Below the pieces are notes generated by a model. The model made no database searches and was not told where the DNA came from. It was given only the letters and a program-made list of their open reading frames with translations. From Pseudaminobacter soli (ex Li et al. 2025) (GTDB taxonomy: Bacteria > Pseudomonadota > Alphaproteobacteria > Rhizobiales > Rhizobiaceae), in the NCBI RefSeq assembly GCF_029892515.1, contig NZ_JARXVF010000001.1:992001-1056000 (forward strand): a stretch of 64,000 nt of DNA. Reading direction: 5' to 3'. A program made the position numbers and the translations under genes. This document shows, piece after piece, positions 37,615 to 47,028 of this stretch (positions are counted from its first letter, which is position 1; the number at the start of each line of letters is the position of its first letter).

Positions 37615-38745
37615 TCACTTGTCGACCGGTTGTGGATTGGGGCTATTCAAAGGCTGCACATCGTTTTCGATCTTGATAGGCACGCCGTTGCGCAGCTTGA
37701 TCTGGCCGGCGGTCACCACGACATCGCCATCCTTCACGCCATCGATCACCGCCACCTGATCGCCCCGCGTCGCACCCGTGGTAACGAATGTCTGGCGGGC
37801 GACGAGTTGAGGCTGGCCGTTGGCGTCGGTGCCCTGCTTGTCGACCAGATAGACGATGTTGCCGTAGGAATTGTAGGCGATCGCGGTCTGCGGAAGGGTC
37901 ACCAGTTTCTGCGGCGCAGAGATATCGATGTCGACCGTGGCGAACATGCCGGGGAGCAGCAGGTGCTCCTTGTTCTGCAAGGTCGCCCGCATCAGCACGT
38001 TGCGCGTCGCAGCTTCCACCTGCGAGTTGATGGCCGAGATCTTCCCGGGGAAAGCCTTGTCGGGATAGGTGTCGACCTTGGCCTTGATCGGCTGGCCGAC
38101 CTTGATCTGCGCCAGTGACTGCTGGGGGACGAAGAAGTCGACATAGATCGGGTCGAGTTGTTGCAAGGTCACGATCGACGTGCCCGCGGGCAGATACTGG
38201 CCTAGGTCAGCCTGGCGGATGCCGAGCCGCCCCGCAAAAGGCGCCCTGATCGACTTGTAGTCAATCAAGGCCTGCTGCTGGGCCGCCAGCGCCTGGGCAT
38301 TCAGCATGTTGCCTTTGTCGGTATCGACGACCTGCTTGCTCACCGTTCTGGATTTAACGAGGGCGTCGTCGCGGTCGAAGGTTATCTTGGCGAGTGCCGC
38401 CGTCGCCTTCAGGGCCTCGAGGTGGGCGATGTCATCGGCCGCGGCAAGCTCCAGCAGGAGATCGCCCTCGTCCACGTCGGTACCGGACTCGAAGTGGATA
38501 GCCGAGACGATGCCGGAGACCTGCGCGCTGAGATTAGCCCCGTTGACCGCACGCAAACTGCCGACCGCCTCCAGCTGCGGCTGCCAGGCTTGCGTTTCCG
38601 CCACCATCGTCGATACGGTTTGTGGCGGATTGGCCAGGGAGGCCATAACCTTCTCGATCATCGCCGCCCGGAAGGCCTCAAATCCGAAGACTCCGCCCAG
38701 GACCACTGCGACCAGGGCCAGCATGATCATCATGCGCTTCAGCAT
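37615..38745 (-). CDS. RND efflux periplasmic adaptor subunit
   Basis: About 376 residues from the ATG at 38745 (GGAAAGGG upstream). An N-terminal hydrophobic anchor (MLALVAVVLGGVFGF-type) is followed by the lipoyl half VGSLRAVNGANLSAQVSGIV, a coiled-coil hairpin around residues 95-150, then ELGQYL-type DLGQYLPAGTSIVTLQQLD and a beta-barrel domain. There is no lipobox Cys, so it is a membrane-anchored adaptor. It links the permease encoded downstream to an outer-membrane channel. Confidence 0.93.
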   Translation of the reverse strand: MLKRMMIMLALVAVVLGGVFGFEAFRAAMIEKVMASLANPPQTVSTMVAETQAWQPQLEAVGSLRAVNGANLSAQVSGIVSAIHFESGTDVDEGDLLLELAAADDIAHLEALKATAALAKITFDRDDALVKSRTVSKQVVDTDKGNMLNAQALAAQQQALIDYKSIRAPFAGRLGIRQADLGQYLPAGTSIVTLQQLDPIYVDFFVPQQSLAQIKVGQPIKAKVDTYPDKAFPGKISAINSQVEAATRNVLMRATLQNKEHLLLPGMFATVDIDISAPQKLVTLPQTAIAYNSYGNIVYLVDKQGTDANGQPQLVARQTFVTTGATRGDQVAVIDGVKDGDVVVTAGQIKLRNGVPIKIENDVQPLNSPNPQPVDK

Positions 38746-38805
38746 CGCTACCCTTTCCAAGGTTACGAGTGCCCCTGCGAAGCCTGTCCTGCATCAATAC
38801 CCCGG

Positions 38806-38822
38806 GCGCAATAATGTTGCGC
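38806..38822. promoter_or_regulatory. Operator-like palindrome upstream of the first RND pump
   Basis: GCGCAA-TAATG-TTGCGC is a perfect 6-bp dyad with a 5-base centre, 60 bases before the adaptor start at 38745. The size suits a TetR- or MarR-type repressor. No such regulator is encoded in the window next to it. Confidence 0.4.
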
Positions 38823-38975
38823 AATAGCTGGCGGGATAAGGTTCGCTATATGAATTCGAACACGTCACCCCAATAGCTAGGTATGCATCCCGCCAATGGG
38901 AAGGCCACGGCAACGGTTCGCGTCCGAGCGACGCGGCTCCGGCCGCTTCAGGGTCGGCATAACCCTTCTATTTCA

Positions 38976-39959
38976 TTACGGAATCAATACAGCAGCGCCA
39001 CTGAACCGCCCGGCACGCAGATCGGCAAGGGCCGTGTTCGCCTGCTCCAGCGGATAAGGCATGGTGTGCGTGCGGACACCCGCTTCCCGGGCTACCGGAA
39101 AGAACTCCTGGGCATCCTGCCGCGTCAGGTTGGCAACGGAAACCAGTTCCCGCTCCTCCCATAAAAGCGCATAGGGCATCGAAGGAATGTCGCTCATGTG
39201 AATGCCGCCGCAGACCACGCGACCGCCCTTGCGCACTGCGCGCAGCGCCTCCGGCACCAGCGCGCCCACCGGCGCGAAGATGATCGCGGCATCGAGCTGC
39301 TCCGGAGGCTGGGCGTCCGAGCCGCCTGCCCAGATCGCGCCGATTTCGCGTGCAAAGTTCTGCGCTTCGACGTCGCCCGCCCGAGTGAAGGCATAGACCT
39401 CGCGCCCCTGCCATATGCAAACCTGCGCGATGATGTGGGCAGCGGCGCCGAAACCGTAGAGGCCGACGCGCCGGCCTTCACCCGCACGTTTCAGCGACCG
39501 CCAGCCGATCAGGCCCGCACAGAGAAGCGGCGCAAGCGAAACCGGATCGGCTTCCATGTCTAGGTCGAAGGCAAAGTCCGAGTCCGCGACCACATGGGTG
39601 GCAAAGCCGCCATCGCGCGTGTAGCCGGTGAATTCCGGATAGTCGCAAAGGTTTTCCGAGCACATCCGGCAATAAGGGCATGTGCCGCAGGTGTGGCCGA
39701 GCCACGGCCCCCCGACGCGCCGACCGATGCGCGCGGCGTCGACCCCTTCGCCAACGGCATCGACGATGCCGACGATTTCATGGCCGGGAACCAGCGGAAG
39801 CTTCGGATCCGGAAGATCGCCATCGACGACATGGAGATCGGTGCGGCACACGGCGCAAGCTTCGACTTCTAGTCTGATCTGGCCTGGCCCCGGCACCGGA
39901 TCCGGCCGCTCCGAGAACACCAGCGGCCGCCCCACAGCTTCCAGCACCATCGCCTTCAT
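38976..39959 (-). CDS. Zinc-dependent alcohol dehydrogenase
   Basis: A 327-residue medium-chain dehydrogenase. Catalytic-zinc ligands are in CAVCRTDLHVVDG and VPGHEIVGIVDAVGEG; the structural-zinc cysteines are in CGTCPYCRMCSENLC; the NAD(P) site is around VGLYGFGAAAHIIAQ, where the usual GxGxxG is relaxed. It resembles the AdhA subgroup that takes simple primary alcohols or aldehydes. It is transcribed away from the ClC gene and stands 230 bases upstream of the RND adaptor on the same strand. Substrate not determined. Confidence 0.9.
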   Translation of the reverse strand: MKAMVLEAVGRPLVFSERPDPVPGPGQIRLEVEACAVCRTDLHVVDGDLPDPKLPLVPGHEIVGIVDAVGEGVDAARIGRRVGGPWLGHTCGTCPYCRMCSENLCDYPEFTGYTRDGGFATHVVADSDFAFDLDMEADPVSLAPLLCAGLIGWRSLKRAGEGRRVGLYGFGAAAHIIAQVCIWQGREVYAFTRAGDVEAQNFAREIGAIWAGGSDAQPPEQLDAAIIFAPVGALVPEALRAVRKGGRVVCGGIHMSDIPSMPYALLWEERELVSVANLTRQDAQEFFPVAREAGVRTHTMPYPLEQANTALADLRAGRFSGAAVLIP

Positions 39960-40153
39960 GCTCGCTCCACCGGACTAGCCTTCGTTGGGGTGGATGCTAA
40001 CACAATCGCTTCTACGCTGCATTGCAGGCACGTTGCGAATTCATCACGAATTTTCCTGCGGCGGCTGGCCCTTTGCGCTAAAGCGCAGGCCGCTTCGTTC
40101 GATCATGCAATTGTCCAAATACGGGCGCTGTTGCTAATGTCGATTCCTGCCGA

Positions 40154-41956
40154 TTGGACTTTGACGTGCGCCTAGATTCCTTCACAGCTACCGAACCCGG
40201 ACGCCTGCTTGAGCAGGTCCGTGCTACCTTGCGTTTCCTCAATGCCCGCGGCATCGCAATCGTCCTTTTGGGCTGCATAGTCGGCGTAATAGCAGGCGCA
40301 CTTGTCACCGCGATGGGCTGGATCGTGCAGACGATGCACTGGCTGCTTTTCGGTTTGCAGCCAGGTGCCCGCCTTTCGGCGATGTTTTCCCTGGCCAGCC
40401 CGTGGCAGGCACTGATACCGGCCATCGGCGGCGGCGTACTGGGCCTGAGCGTCGCCTATCTGAGGTGGCGACGGTTTCGCACGCCGATAGACCCGATCGA
40501 GGCCAATGCCCTCTATGGCGGGCGCCTGTCGATGACGGACACCTTCATCGTTGCAGGACAAACGATTATTTCGACCGGCTTCGGCGCGTCGGTGGGACTG
40601 GAGGCGGCCTATACACAGACCGGTTCCGGCATTGCCTCCTGGATCGCGAGGAAGTGCGGCCTTCGCCGCGGCGACGTGCGCATCCTGGTCGGCTGCGGCG
40701 CAGGCGCTGCGATCGCGGCGGCCTTCGGTGCACCGCTTACCGGCGCGTTCTATGCCTTTGAACTCATCATCAGCACATACTCCATCGCCAATGTCGCGCC
40801 GGTGATGGCGGCCGCGGTTTCCGCCTCGCTGACGACGGCATACTTCGGCGGCATCCAGTTGCCGCTCGACCTCGGCACGTTGCCGCCGCTGACCGCATCG
40901 CAATACGTGCCTTACATCATCCTCGGCCTGATTGCGGGTGGGGTTTCCATAAGCATCATGCGTCTCGTCACGCTGGTGGAGCGGTTCTTCTCCAAACTGT
41001 CGGTGGATGCCACCCTGCGCCCGGTGATCGGCGGCTGCATCGTCGGGCTGCTCGGCCTCATCACGCCGCAGGTCCTCTCGAGTGGCCATGGCGGCCTGCA
41101 CCGGGAACTGGCGATGAACTACGAGCTCTATGTCGTCGCCCAGCTTTTCCTGCTCAAGCTGATCGCTTCCGCCGTCTCGCTTGGATCCGGTTTTCGCGGC
41201 GGCCTGTTCTTCGCCTCGCTGTTTCTGGGAGCGCTGCTGGGCAAGATATTCGCCGCCGGCATGGGAATACTGTCGCCCGAAGTCGGCATCGATCCACTGG
41301 TCGCGGCGGTCATCGGCATGACATCCTTGGCCGTGGGCGTGGTCGGCGGACCGCTGACCATGACGTTCCTCGCGCTGGAATCGAGCGGCAATCTTGCGCT
41401 TACCGGCGTGGTGCTGGCTGCAGCCATCGTGTCGTCGCTGCTGGTGCGGGAGGCCTTCGGCTTCTCCTTCTCGACCTGGCGCTTCCATCTGCGCGGAGAA
41501 ACCATACGCGGCGCGCAGGACATCGGCTGGATGCGCAACCTTACCGTCGGCAGCATGATGCGTGAGGATGTGCGCACTGTCTCCGGCGATATGACTGTGG
41601 CCGAGTTCCGAAATGCGGTTCCGCTGGGCTCCACCCAGCGCGTGATCGTCATCGGCCCCGAAAAGAAATATCTCGGCATACTTGTCGTCGCCGAGGTCCA
41701 CGCCAGACACCCGGACCCGGCGGGCGAGCATGAGCTGATCGCCGATCTCGCGAAATACCGAGACACGGTGCTGGTGCCGACGATGAACGTGAAGGCGGCC
41801 GCCGAAGCGTTCAGTCGTTCCGGCAGCGAAGAGCTGGCGGTCGTCCAGGATTTCGTCGGCCGCAAGGTCGTTGGCCTTCTGACGGAGGGCCATCTGCTGC
41901 GGCGCTATGCGGAGGAGCTCGACAAGGTCCGTCGCGACATTTCCGGGGAGCGCTGA
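40154..41956 (+). CDS. ClC-family chloride channel/transporter with CBS domains
   Basis: About 600 residues; the TTG at 40154 and a GTG at 40166 are both possible starts, as no strong ribosome-binding site is visible. Residues ~30-440 form the ClC membrane domain with GFGASVGLEAAYTQTGSG (external gating Glu at ~150) and AAAFGAPLTGAFYAFELI. The position equal to E203 of E. coli ClC-ec1 (the internal proton Glu) is Leu here (~204). Residues ~460-590 hold two CBS modules starting VGSMMREDVRTVSGDM. Family members move chloride, fluoride or other anions; a channel rather than a proton antiporter is possible. Confidence 0.9.
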   Translation: MDFDVRLDSFTATEPGRLLEQVRATLRFLNARGIAIVLLGCIVGVIAGALVTAMGWIVQTMHWLLFGLQPGARLSAMFSLASPWQALIPAIGGGVLGLSVAYLRWRRFRTPIDPIEANALYGGRLSMTDTFIVAGQTIISTGFGASVGLEAAYTQTGSGIASWIARKCGLRRGDVRILVGCGAGAAIAAAFGAPLTGAFYAFELIISTYSIANVAPVMAAAVSASLTTAYFGGIQLPLDLGTLPPLTASQYVPYIILGLIAGGVSISIMRLVTLVERFFSKLSVDATLRPVIGGCIVGLLGLITPQVLSSGHGGLHRELAMNYELYVVAQLFLLKLIASAVSLGSGFRGGLFFASLFLGALLGKIFAAGMGILSPEVGIDPLVAAVIGMTSLAVGVVGGPLTMTFLALESSGNLALTGVVLAAAIVSSLLVREAFGFSFSTWRFHLRGETIRGAQDIGWMRNLTVGSMMREDVRTVSGDMTVAEFRNAVPLGSTQRVIVIGPEKKYLGILVVAEVHARHPDPAGEHELIADLAKYRDTVLVPTMNVKAAAEAFSRSGSEELAVVQDFVGRKVVGLLTEGHLLRRYAEELDKVRRDISGER

Positions 41957-42035
41957 CGGCGGGATTTTGCCGGCTTTCCGGTAACTTGCCAGTCACCAAC
42001 TAGTGACGTTCCCCGGAGGAACCCCAGTACCGATT

Positions 42036-42051
42036 GATGAATTAATCCATC
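42036..42051. promoter_or_regulatory. Operator-like 16-bp palindrome upstream of the second RND pump
   Basis: GATGAATTAATCCATC reads the same on both strands except for one mismatched pair (A40/C47 in the last two digits). It ends 43 bases before the adaptor ATG at 42095. A TACAAT (42062-42067) just downstream could be a -10 element. A smaller dyad GTCAC-N6-GTGAC lies at 41992-42007. Confidence 0.4.
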
Positions 42052-42094
42052 GCCAAGGGCGTACAATACGCCTACCTGAAAGTGCTCCTGGCGG

Positions 42095-43288
42095 ATGGGA
42101 AAACTGTTCAAACTTATCATCTGGTGCGCTGCCGCCATCGTCGGTGTCAGCATCGGACTTGTGGCCTTCCACAACAACACCATGCGCGGCGGTCCATCCG
42201 CCAACACGGCGGCGGCCCGCACTGTGCCCGCGCCTGTTCCGGTGATGACGGCAACCGCCGGCACCAAGAACACGCCGGTCATCATCCGCGGGCTGGGCGC
42301 AGTCACCGCGTACAACACCGTGGGCGTCAAGAGTCGGGTGGAAGGCAACGTCGTCGACGTCAATTTCAAGGAAGGCCAGGAGGTCAAGGCCGGCGATCTC
42401 CTGATCCAACTCGACGTTCGCCCCTTCCAGGCGACGCTCGACCAGGCCGACGCAAACCTTGCCAAGGACCAGGCCAATCTCGTCAACGCGCAGAAGGATC
42501 TTGTCCGCTATTCCGATCTGCTCAAACGCTCCTTCGCGCCAGAGCAGCAAGTGGCCACCCAGAAGGCTACCGTGGCGGCGGATGAAGCGATCATTGCCGG
42601 CGACAAGGCGATGATCGACGCGGCCAAGCTGAATGTCGAATATGCCTCCATCCGCTCGCCCATCGACGGGATAACCGGCATCCGGCAAGTGGACCTCGGC
42701 AATCTCGTGCAGGCGAACTCCGGCACGCTGGTCGTGGTCACCCAGATCAAGCCGATCTACGTCGTGTTCACCATCCCCGAGACCGACATTCCGCGCGTGC
42801 GCAGCGCCATGAGCCAAGGCAAGCTGACGGTCCTGGCCTATGACCCCGCCGACCAGAAAGAGATCGCGCGAGGCACGTTGGAGCTCGTCGACAACCAGGT
42901 CGACCAGGCAAGCGGCACGGTGAAGCTGAAGGCGAAGTTCCCCAACAAGGACGAAGCGCTGTGGCCCGGCCAGTTCCTCAATGCCCATCTCGTGGTCGAG
43001 ACGGTTGAGAACGGTGTCACGGTGTCCAGCGCTGCTGTGCAGACCGGGCCGAGGGGCACTTTCGTCTATGTGGTGAAACCGGACAACACGGTCGAGATGC
43101 GGCCGGTGACCGTCACCCAGACCGAAGACAACGTCTCGCTGATCGGTTCGGGCCTCGATGAGGGCGAGCAAGTCGTCACTGTCGGCCAATCCAGGCTTAC
43201 GCCCGGCACCGCTGTGGCCATCGCCAACAATAACACCGGGATTGCTGCGGTCACCCCGGCAGACCCTGGCGGAGTGGCTACCCAATGA
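42095..43288 (+). CDS. RND efflux periplasmic adaptor subunit (MdtA-like)
   Basis: A 397-residue adaptor with one N-terminal membrane anchor (FKLIIWCAAAIVGVSIGLVAF). Lipoyl and hairpin parts follow: VIIRGLGAVTAYNTVGVKSRV, the coiled-coil region near residues 110-165, then ASIRSPIDGITGIRQVDLGN and a beta-barrel with FTIPETDIPRV. The start has no strong ribosome-binding site. It overlaps the permease gene by 4 bases (ATGA). The order adaptor-permease and the sequence type resemble MdtA-MdtB/C. Confidence 0.93.
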   Translation: MGKLFKLIIWCAAAIVGVSIGLVAFHNNTMRGGPSANTAAARTVPAPVPVMTATAGTKNTPVIIRGLGAVTAYNTVGVKSRVEGNVVDVNFKEGQEVKAGDLLIQLDVRPFQATLDQADANLAKDQANLVNAQKDLVRYSDLLKRSFAPEQQVATQKATVAADEAIIAGDKAMIDAAKLNVEYASIRSPIDGITGIRQVDLGNLVQANSGTLVVVTQIKPIYVVFTIPETDIPRVRSAMSQGKLTVLAYDPADQKEIARGTLELVDNQVDQASGTVKLKAKFPNKDEALWPGQFLNAHLVVETVENGVTVSSAAVQTGPRGTFVYVVKPDNTVEMRPVTVTQTEDNVSLIGSGLDEGEQVVTVGQSRLTPGTAVAIANNNTGIAAVTPADPGGVATQ

Positions 43289-46200
43289 ACATTTCCGCGC
43301 CATTCATTGCGCGGCCGATCGCCACTTTCCTCCTCATGCTGGCATTGTTGGTGGGCGGCGTGATCGGTTACTACCTGCTGCCCGTGTCGGCGCTTCCCAC
43401 GATCGACTCTCCTACAATCTCGGTGTCGGCCAGCCTGCCGGGCGCCGATCCGGAAACTATGGCCGCCTCGGTCGCGCAGCCGCTCGAGCGGCAATTCGCC
43501 GATCTGCCCGGCGTCAACCAGATCACCTCGTCGAGCACGCTCGGCAACACGCTGATTACCCTTCAGTTCGACCTTTCCCGCAATATCGATGGGGCTGCGA
43601 GCGACGTGCAGTCGGCAATCAATGCCGCTCAAGGCTCGCTGCCGAAGACCCTGCCGACGCCTCCCACCTACAGGAAGGTGAACCCGGCGGATCACCCCGT
43701 CCTCATCCTCGGGCTTACCTCTTCCGTGATGCCCCTGACGCAGCTCGACCAATATGCCGACCTGAACATCGCCCAGCGGATTTCAGCCATCCCGGGCGTC
43801 GGCCAGGTGCTGATCTTCGGGGAGCAGAAATATGCGCCCACCGTCAGCGTCAACCCGCTGGCGCTGGCCGCACGCGGCATCGGACTCGACGACGTCGCCA
43901 ATTCGATCGCCAGCCTCACTGCCGACCTGCCGGTTGGCACGCTGCAAGGGCCGCAGCAGTCCTACCAGATCGCTACCAACGGACAGCTTTTCGACACCAA
44001 GGAGATCGGACGCTCGGTGGTGGCCTATCGCGACGGAGCACCTGTTCGATTGGAAGACATGGCCACGGTCACCGCAGGATCCGAAAGCCCGCTTCAGGCA
44101 AGCTGGGTCGGCACGACGCGTGGCGAGATGATCGGCATCTGGCGCCAGCCCGGCGCAAATACGATACAACTGGTCGATCAGATCAAGGCGACCCTGCCGC
44201 AGTTGCAGGCCGGCATTCCGCCCTCGATCAATCTCTCGATCATCAGCGACCGGTCGCTTTCGATCCGCGAGAGCTTCACCGACGTCAAGCTGACGCTGCT
44301 GGCGGCGGTCGTTCTGGTGGTGCTGGTGATCTTCCTGTTCCTGCGCAATGTCTGGGCGACATTGATCCCGAGTGTGACCGTGCCGCTGTCACTGGTTGGC
44401 ACCTTCGGCCTCATGTACATACTGGGTTACAGCCTCGACAACCTCTCCCTGATGGCGCTGACGCTTGCCGCGGGCCTTGTCGTGGACGACGCCATCGTCA
44501 TGCTGGAGAACATCTACCGGTATCTCGAAGCGGGGCACGATCGCGTCACCGCCGCGCTTTTGGGCGCGAAGGAAATCGGCTTCACCATCGTGTCGATCAC
44601 GGTGTCCCTGGTGGCGGTCTTCATCCCCATCCTGTTCATGAGCGGCACCGCGGGCCGCCTGTTCCACGAATTCGGCATTGTGGTGACGCTCGCTGTGATC
44701 CTGTCGGCGGTGATTGCATTGACGCTGTCGCCGATGATGGCTTCGCTGGTGCTTCAGAACCCCAAGGAAGAGAAGCACGGCCGGATCTATCAATGGAGCG
44801 AGCGCGGCTTCCAATACATGCTCGACGCCTATGAGCGCGGCCTGCACTTCACCCTGCGGCACCGGCTCGCGATCATGACCTTGAACCTCCTGCTGATCGC
44901 CGTTTCGGCATGGATGTTCTATTCCATGCCGAAGGGCTTTTTCCCGCAGGAGGATACGGGCCTCGTCTTCGGCTTTACCCAGGCAGACCAGGATATCTCG
45001 TTCGCGGGCATGGCGAGCCGGCAGGAGGCCGTGGCGCGCATCATCGCGCAGGACCCGGACGTCGAAGCCTTCGGCTCCTCGATCGGCGGCAGTTCGAGTT
45101 CGGGCCTGAATAACGGGCGCATATTCATCCAGCTCAAGGCCTACAGCGAGCGCTTGGGAACGGCGAGCCAGTTCATCCAGCGCCTGCGACCAAAGCTCGC
45201 CGAGCTGCCCGGCGTGACGACGTTCCTGCAGTCGATCCAGAACATCCAGATCGGCGCGCGCCTGACCGCAACGCAGTACCAGTACACGCTGCAGGACATA
45301 AACCTGGATGAGCTGAACGAATGGGGCCCGAAGATGCTGGCCAAGCTGAAGACCGTTCCCGGCCTTCAGGACGTGGCAAGCGACCAGCAGACCGGCAGCT
45401 CGCAGCTGATGATCAAGATCAACCGGGACAATGCCGCCCGCCTCGGCGTCAACGTGACCGAAATCGAGCAGACGCTCTACGATGCCTTCGGCCAGCCCTT
45501 CGTGACCCAACTCTACGGGCCGCTCAACACCTATCACATCGTCCTGCAGGTCGCCCCGCAGTACCAGACGGATGTCTCCGCGCTGTCACGCATCTACGTC
45601 CACGGAACCGGCGGCCAGCTGATCCCGATCAGCCAGTTCGCAACGCTTGAGCCGACACCGACAACGATTGCGGTCAACCACCAGGGCCAGTTCCCCTCGG
45701 TCACGCTCTCGTTCAACCTGGCGCCGGGCGTGTCCCTGGGCCAGGCGGTGGACTCCATCAACAAGGCCGCGGCCGAGATAGGCATGCCGGACACCGTCAC
45801 GCCCACCTTCCAGGGTACGGCGCACGAATTCCAGGCGTCGCTGGCGACGCAGCCCATGCTGATCATCGCGGCGCTGTTTGCGGTCTATGTGGTGCTGGGC
45901 GTGCTCTATGAGAGCTTCGTGCATCCGATCACCATTCTGCTCACGCTGCCGTCGGCCAGTGTCGGCGCACTGTTCTTCCTGAACATTTTCGGCTTCGACC
46001 TGACCATGATGGCGATCATCGGCCTGCTGATGCTGATCGGTATCGTGAAGAAGAACGCGATCATGATGGTGGATTTTGCGCTGGAGCGCGTGCGCATCGA
46101 GGGCAAGTCCGCCGAGGAAGCCATCTACGAAGCGGCGGTGTTGCGCTTCCGACCGATCATGATGACCACGATGGCTGCCCTCTTGGTGACGCTTCCCATC

Positions 46201-46440
46201 GCAGTGGGCATAGGCGCCGGCGCCGATCTGCGCCAGCCGTTGGGCGTTGCCGTGGTGGGCGGCCTGATCGTCTCACAGGCGCTTACGCTCTTCACCACGC
46301 CGGTGACCTATCTCTACATGGAGATTTTCAGCGAATGGGCTTCGGCCCGGCTTGCCCGGTTCCGTCACAAGGGAGCTGAGGCGAGCGCCGATAAGGAAAC
46401 GCCCGCCGCTTCGACGGAAGCAGCGGGCGGCAAGAACTGA
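43285..46440 (+). CDS. RND efflux pump permease (MdtB/MdtC-like)
   Basis: A 1051-residue HAE-type RND permease. The start FIARPIATFLLMLALLVGG, LPGADPETMAASVAQPLERQ, and the TM4 Asp pair in AAGLVVDDAIVMLENIYRY are diagnostic, with the second half mirrored by LMLIGIVKKNAIMMVDFAL and LRFRPIMMTTMAALL. It resembles the MdtB/MdtC and MuxB/MuxC branch, but only one permease is present instead of two. It should pump amphipathic compounds with the adaptor encoded directly upstream; the outer-membrane channel is elsewhere. Confidence 0.95.
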   Translation: MNISAPFIARPIATFLLMLALLVGGVIGYYLLPVSALPTIDSPTISVSASLPGADPETMAASVAQPLERQFADLPGVNQITSSSTLGNTLITLQFDLSRNIDGAASDVQSAINAAQGSLPKTLPTPPTYRKVNPADHPVLILGLTSSVMPLTQLDQYADLNIAQRISAIPGVGQVLIFGEQKYAPTVSVNPLALAARGIGLDDVANSIASLTADLPVGTLQGPQQSYQIATNGQLFDTKEIGRSVVAYRDGAPVRLEDMATVTAGSESPLQASWVGTTRGEMIGIWRQPGANTIQLVDQIKATLPQLQAGIPPSINLSIISDRSLSIRESFTDVKLTLLAAVVLVVLVIFLFLRNVWATLIPSVTVPLSLVGTFGLMYILGYSLDNLSLMALTLAAGLVVDDAIVMLENIYRYLEAGHDRVTAALLGAKEIGFTIVSITVSLVAVFIPILFMSGTAGRLFHEFGIVVTLAVILSAVIALTLSPMMASLVLQNPKEEKHGRIYQWSERGFQYMLDAYERGLHFTLRHRLAIMTLNLLLIAVSAWMFYSMPKGFFPQEDTGLVFGFTQADQDISFAGMASRQEAVARIIAQDPDVEAFGSSIGGSSSSGLNNGRIFIQLKAYSERLGTASQFIQRLRPKLAELPGVTTFLQSIQNIQIGARLTATQYQYTLQDINLDELNEWGPKMLAKLKTVPGLQDVASDQQTGSSQLMIKINRDNAARLGVNVTEIEQTLYDAFGQPFVTQLYGPLNTYHIVLQVAPQYQTDVSALSRIYVHGTGGQLIPISQFATLEPTPTTIAVNHQGQFPSVTLSFNLAPGVSLGQAVDSINKAAAEIGMPDTVTPTFQGTAHEFQASLATQPMLIIAALFAVYVVLGVLYESFVHPITILLTLPSASVGALFFLNIFGFDLTMMAIIGLLMLIGIVKKNAIMMVDFALERVRIEGKSAEEAIYEAAVLRFRPIMMTTMAALLVTLPIAVGIGAGADLRQPLGVAVVGGLIVSQALTLFTTPVTYLYMEIFSEWASARLARFRHKGAEASADKETPAASTEAAGGKN

Positions 46441-46470
46441 GTTTGGCCAGCCTGAGCGGCCAACAACATG

Positions 46471-46782
46471 TTAGCGGCAGGGCGCCTGATAGGTGCGCGG
46501 GTTGCCATAGCGGTCGTAAAGCGGACGGCCGCGCTTGTCGAACTGCTGATAGACGCACATGTTGGGCGCGGTCGAGGCGCCGATAGCAGCGCCGGCAGCG
46601 CCGCCGATCAGGGCGCCCGCAACGGTGCTACCCGTGTTCCCACCGATGGCCTGACCAGCCAGGGCGCCAACGCCCGCGCCGATCGCGCCGCCACCAACCG
46701 CACGTTCCCCCGGCGTGTTGCAACCGGCGAGCGCAAGAGTCGTCAGCGCCAGGGCGGCGGCCAAAGACAAGCGTATTTTCAT
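46471..46782 (-). CDS. Glycine-zipper outer-membrane lipoprotein
   Basis: A 103-residue lipoprotein with lipobox LALAGC near residue 20. A glycine zipper follows (GGGAIGAGVGALAGQAIGG, GALIGGAAGAAIGAS). The tail NMCVYQQFDKRGRPLYDRYG and TYQAPCR has two cysteines, spaced much like those of the lipoprotein at 11175-11420. GGAGAGG precedes the ATG. Function unknown; convergent with the RND operon, 30 bases away. Confidence 0.82.
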   Translation of the reverse strand: MKIRLSLAAALALTTLALAGCNTPGERAVGGGAIGAGVGALAGQAIGGNTGSTVAGALIGGAAGAAIGASTAPNMCVYQQFDKRGRPLYDRYGNPRTYQAPCR

Positions 46783-47028
46783 CGAAGACCTCTCCTGTTA
46801 TCGATGCGAGCTAGATAGCACATCAACTTTTGGGCGTCACCGGGCGCCGCCGGCGCGTATCCGTTGAGATGTCAGGCGAAATCGGCGCAAAAGGATCAAA
46901 TTTTCTTTGCGGTACGATGGAAAAAGTCATGATCATGCCTTGCCCGTCGCGCTTCATATCCGGGCCGGCTGCAACCTATGGCCGGTGCAGACATTCTAAC
47001 TCTTCAAGCAGGCTCGCAGCGTATCCCC

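Noticed and set aside
36631-38118. Plus-strand open frame spanning the RND permease/adaptor junction
   Set aside because: It runs across two real genes on the other strand and has no recognisable domain.
40172-41893. Antisense open frame (573 codons) opposite the ClC gene
   Set aside because: Charged, low-complexity product and no motif; the ClC signatures on the plus strand explain the DNA.
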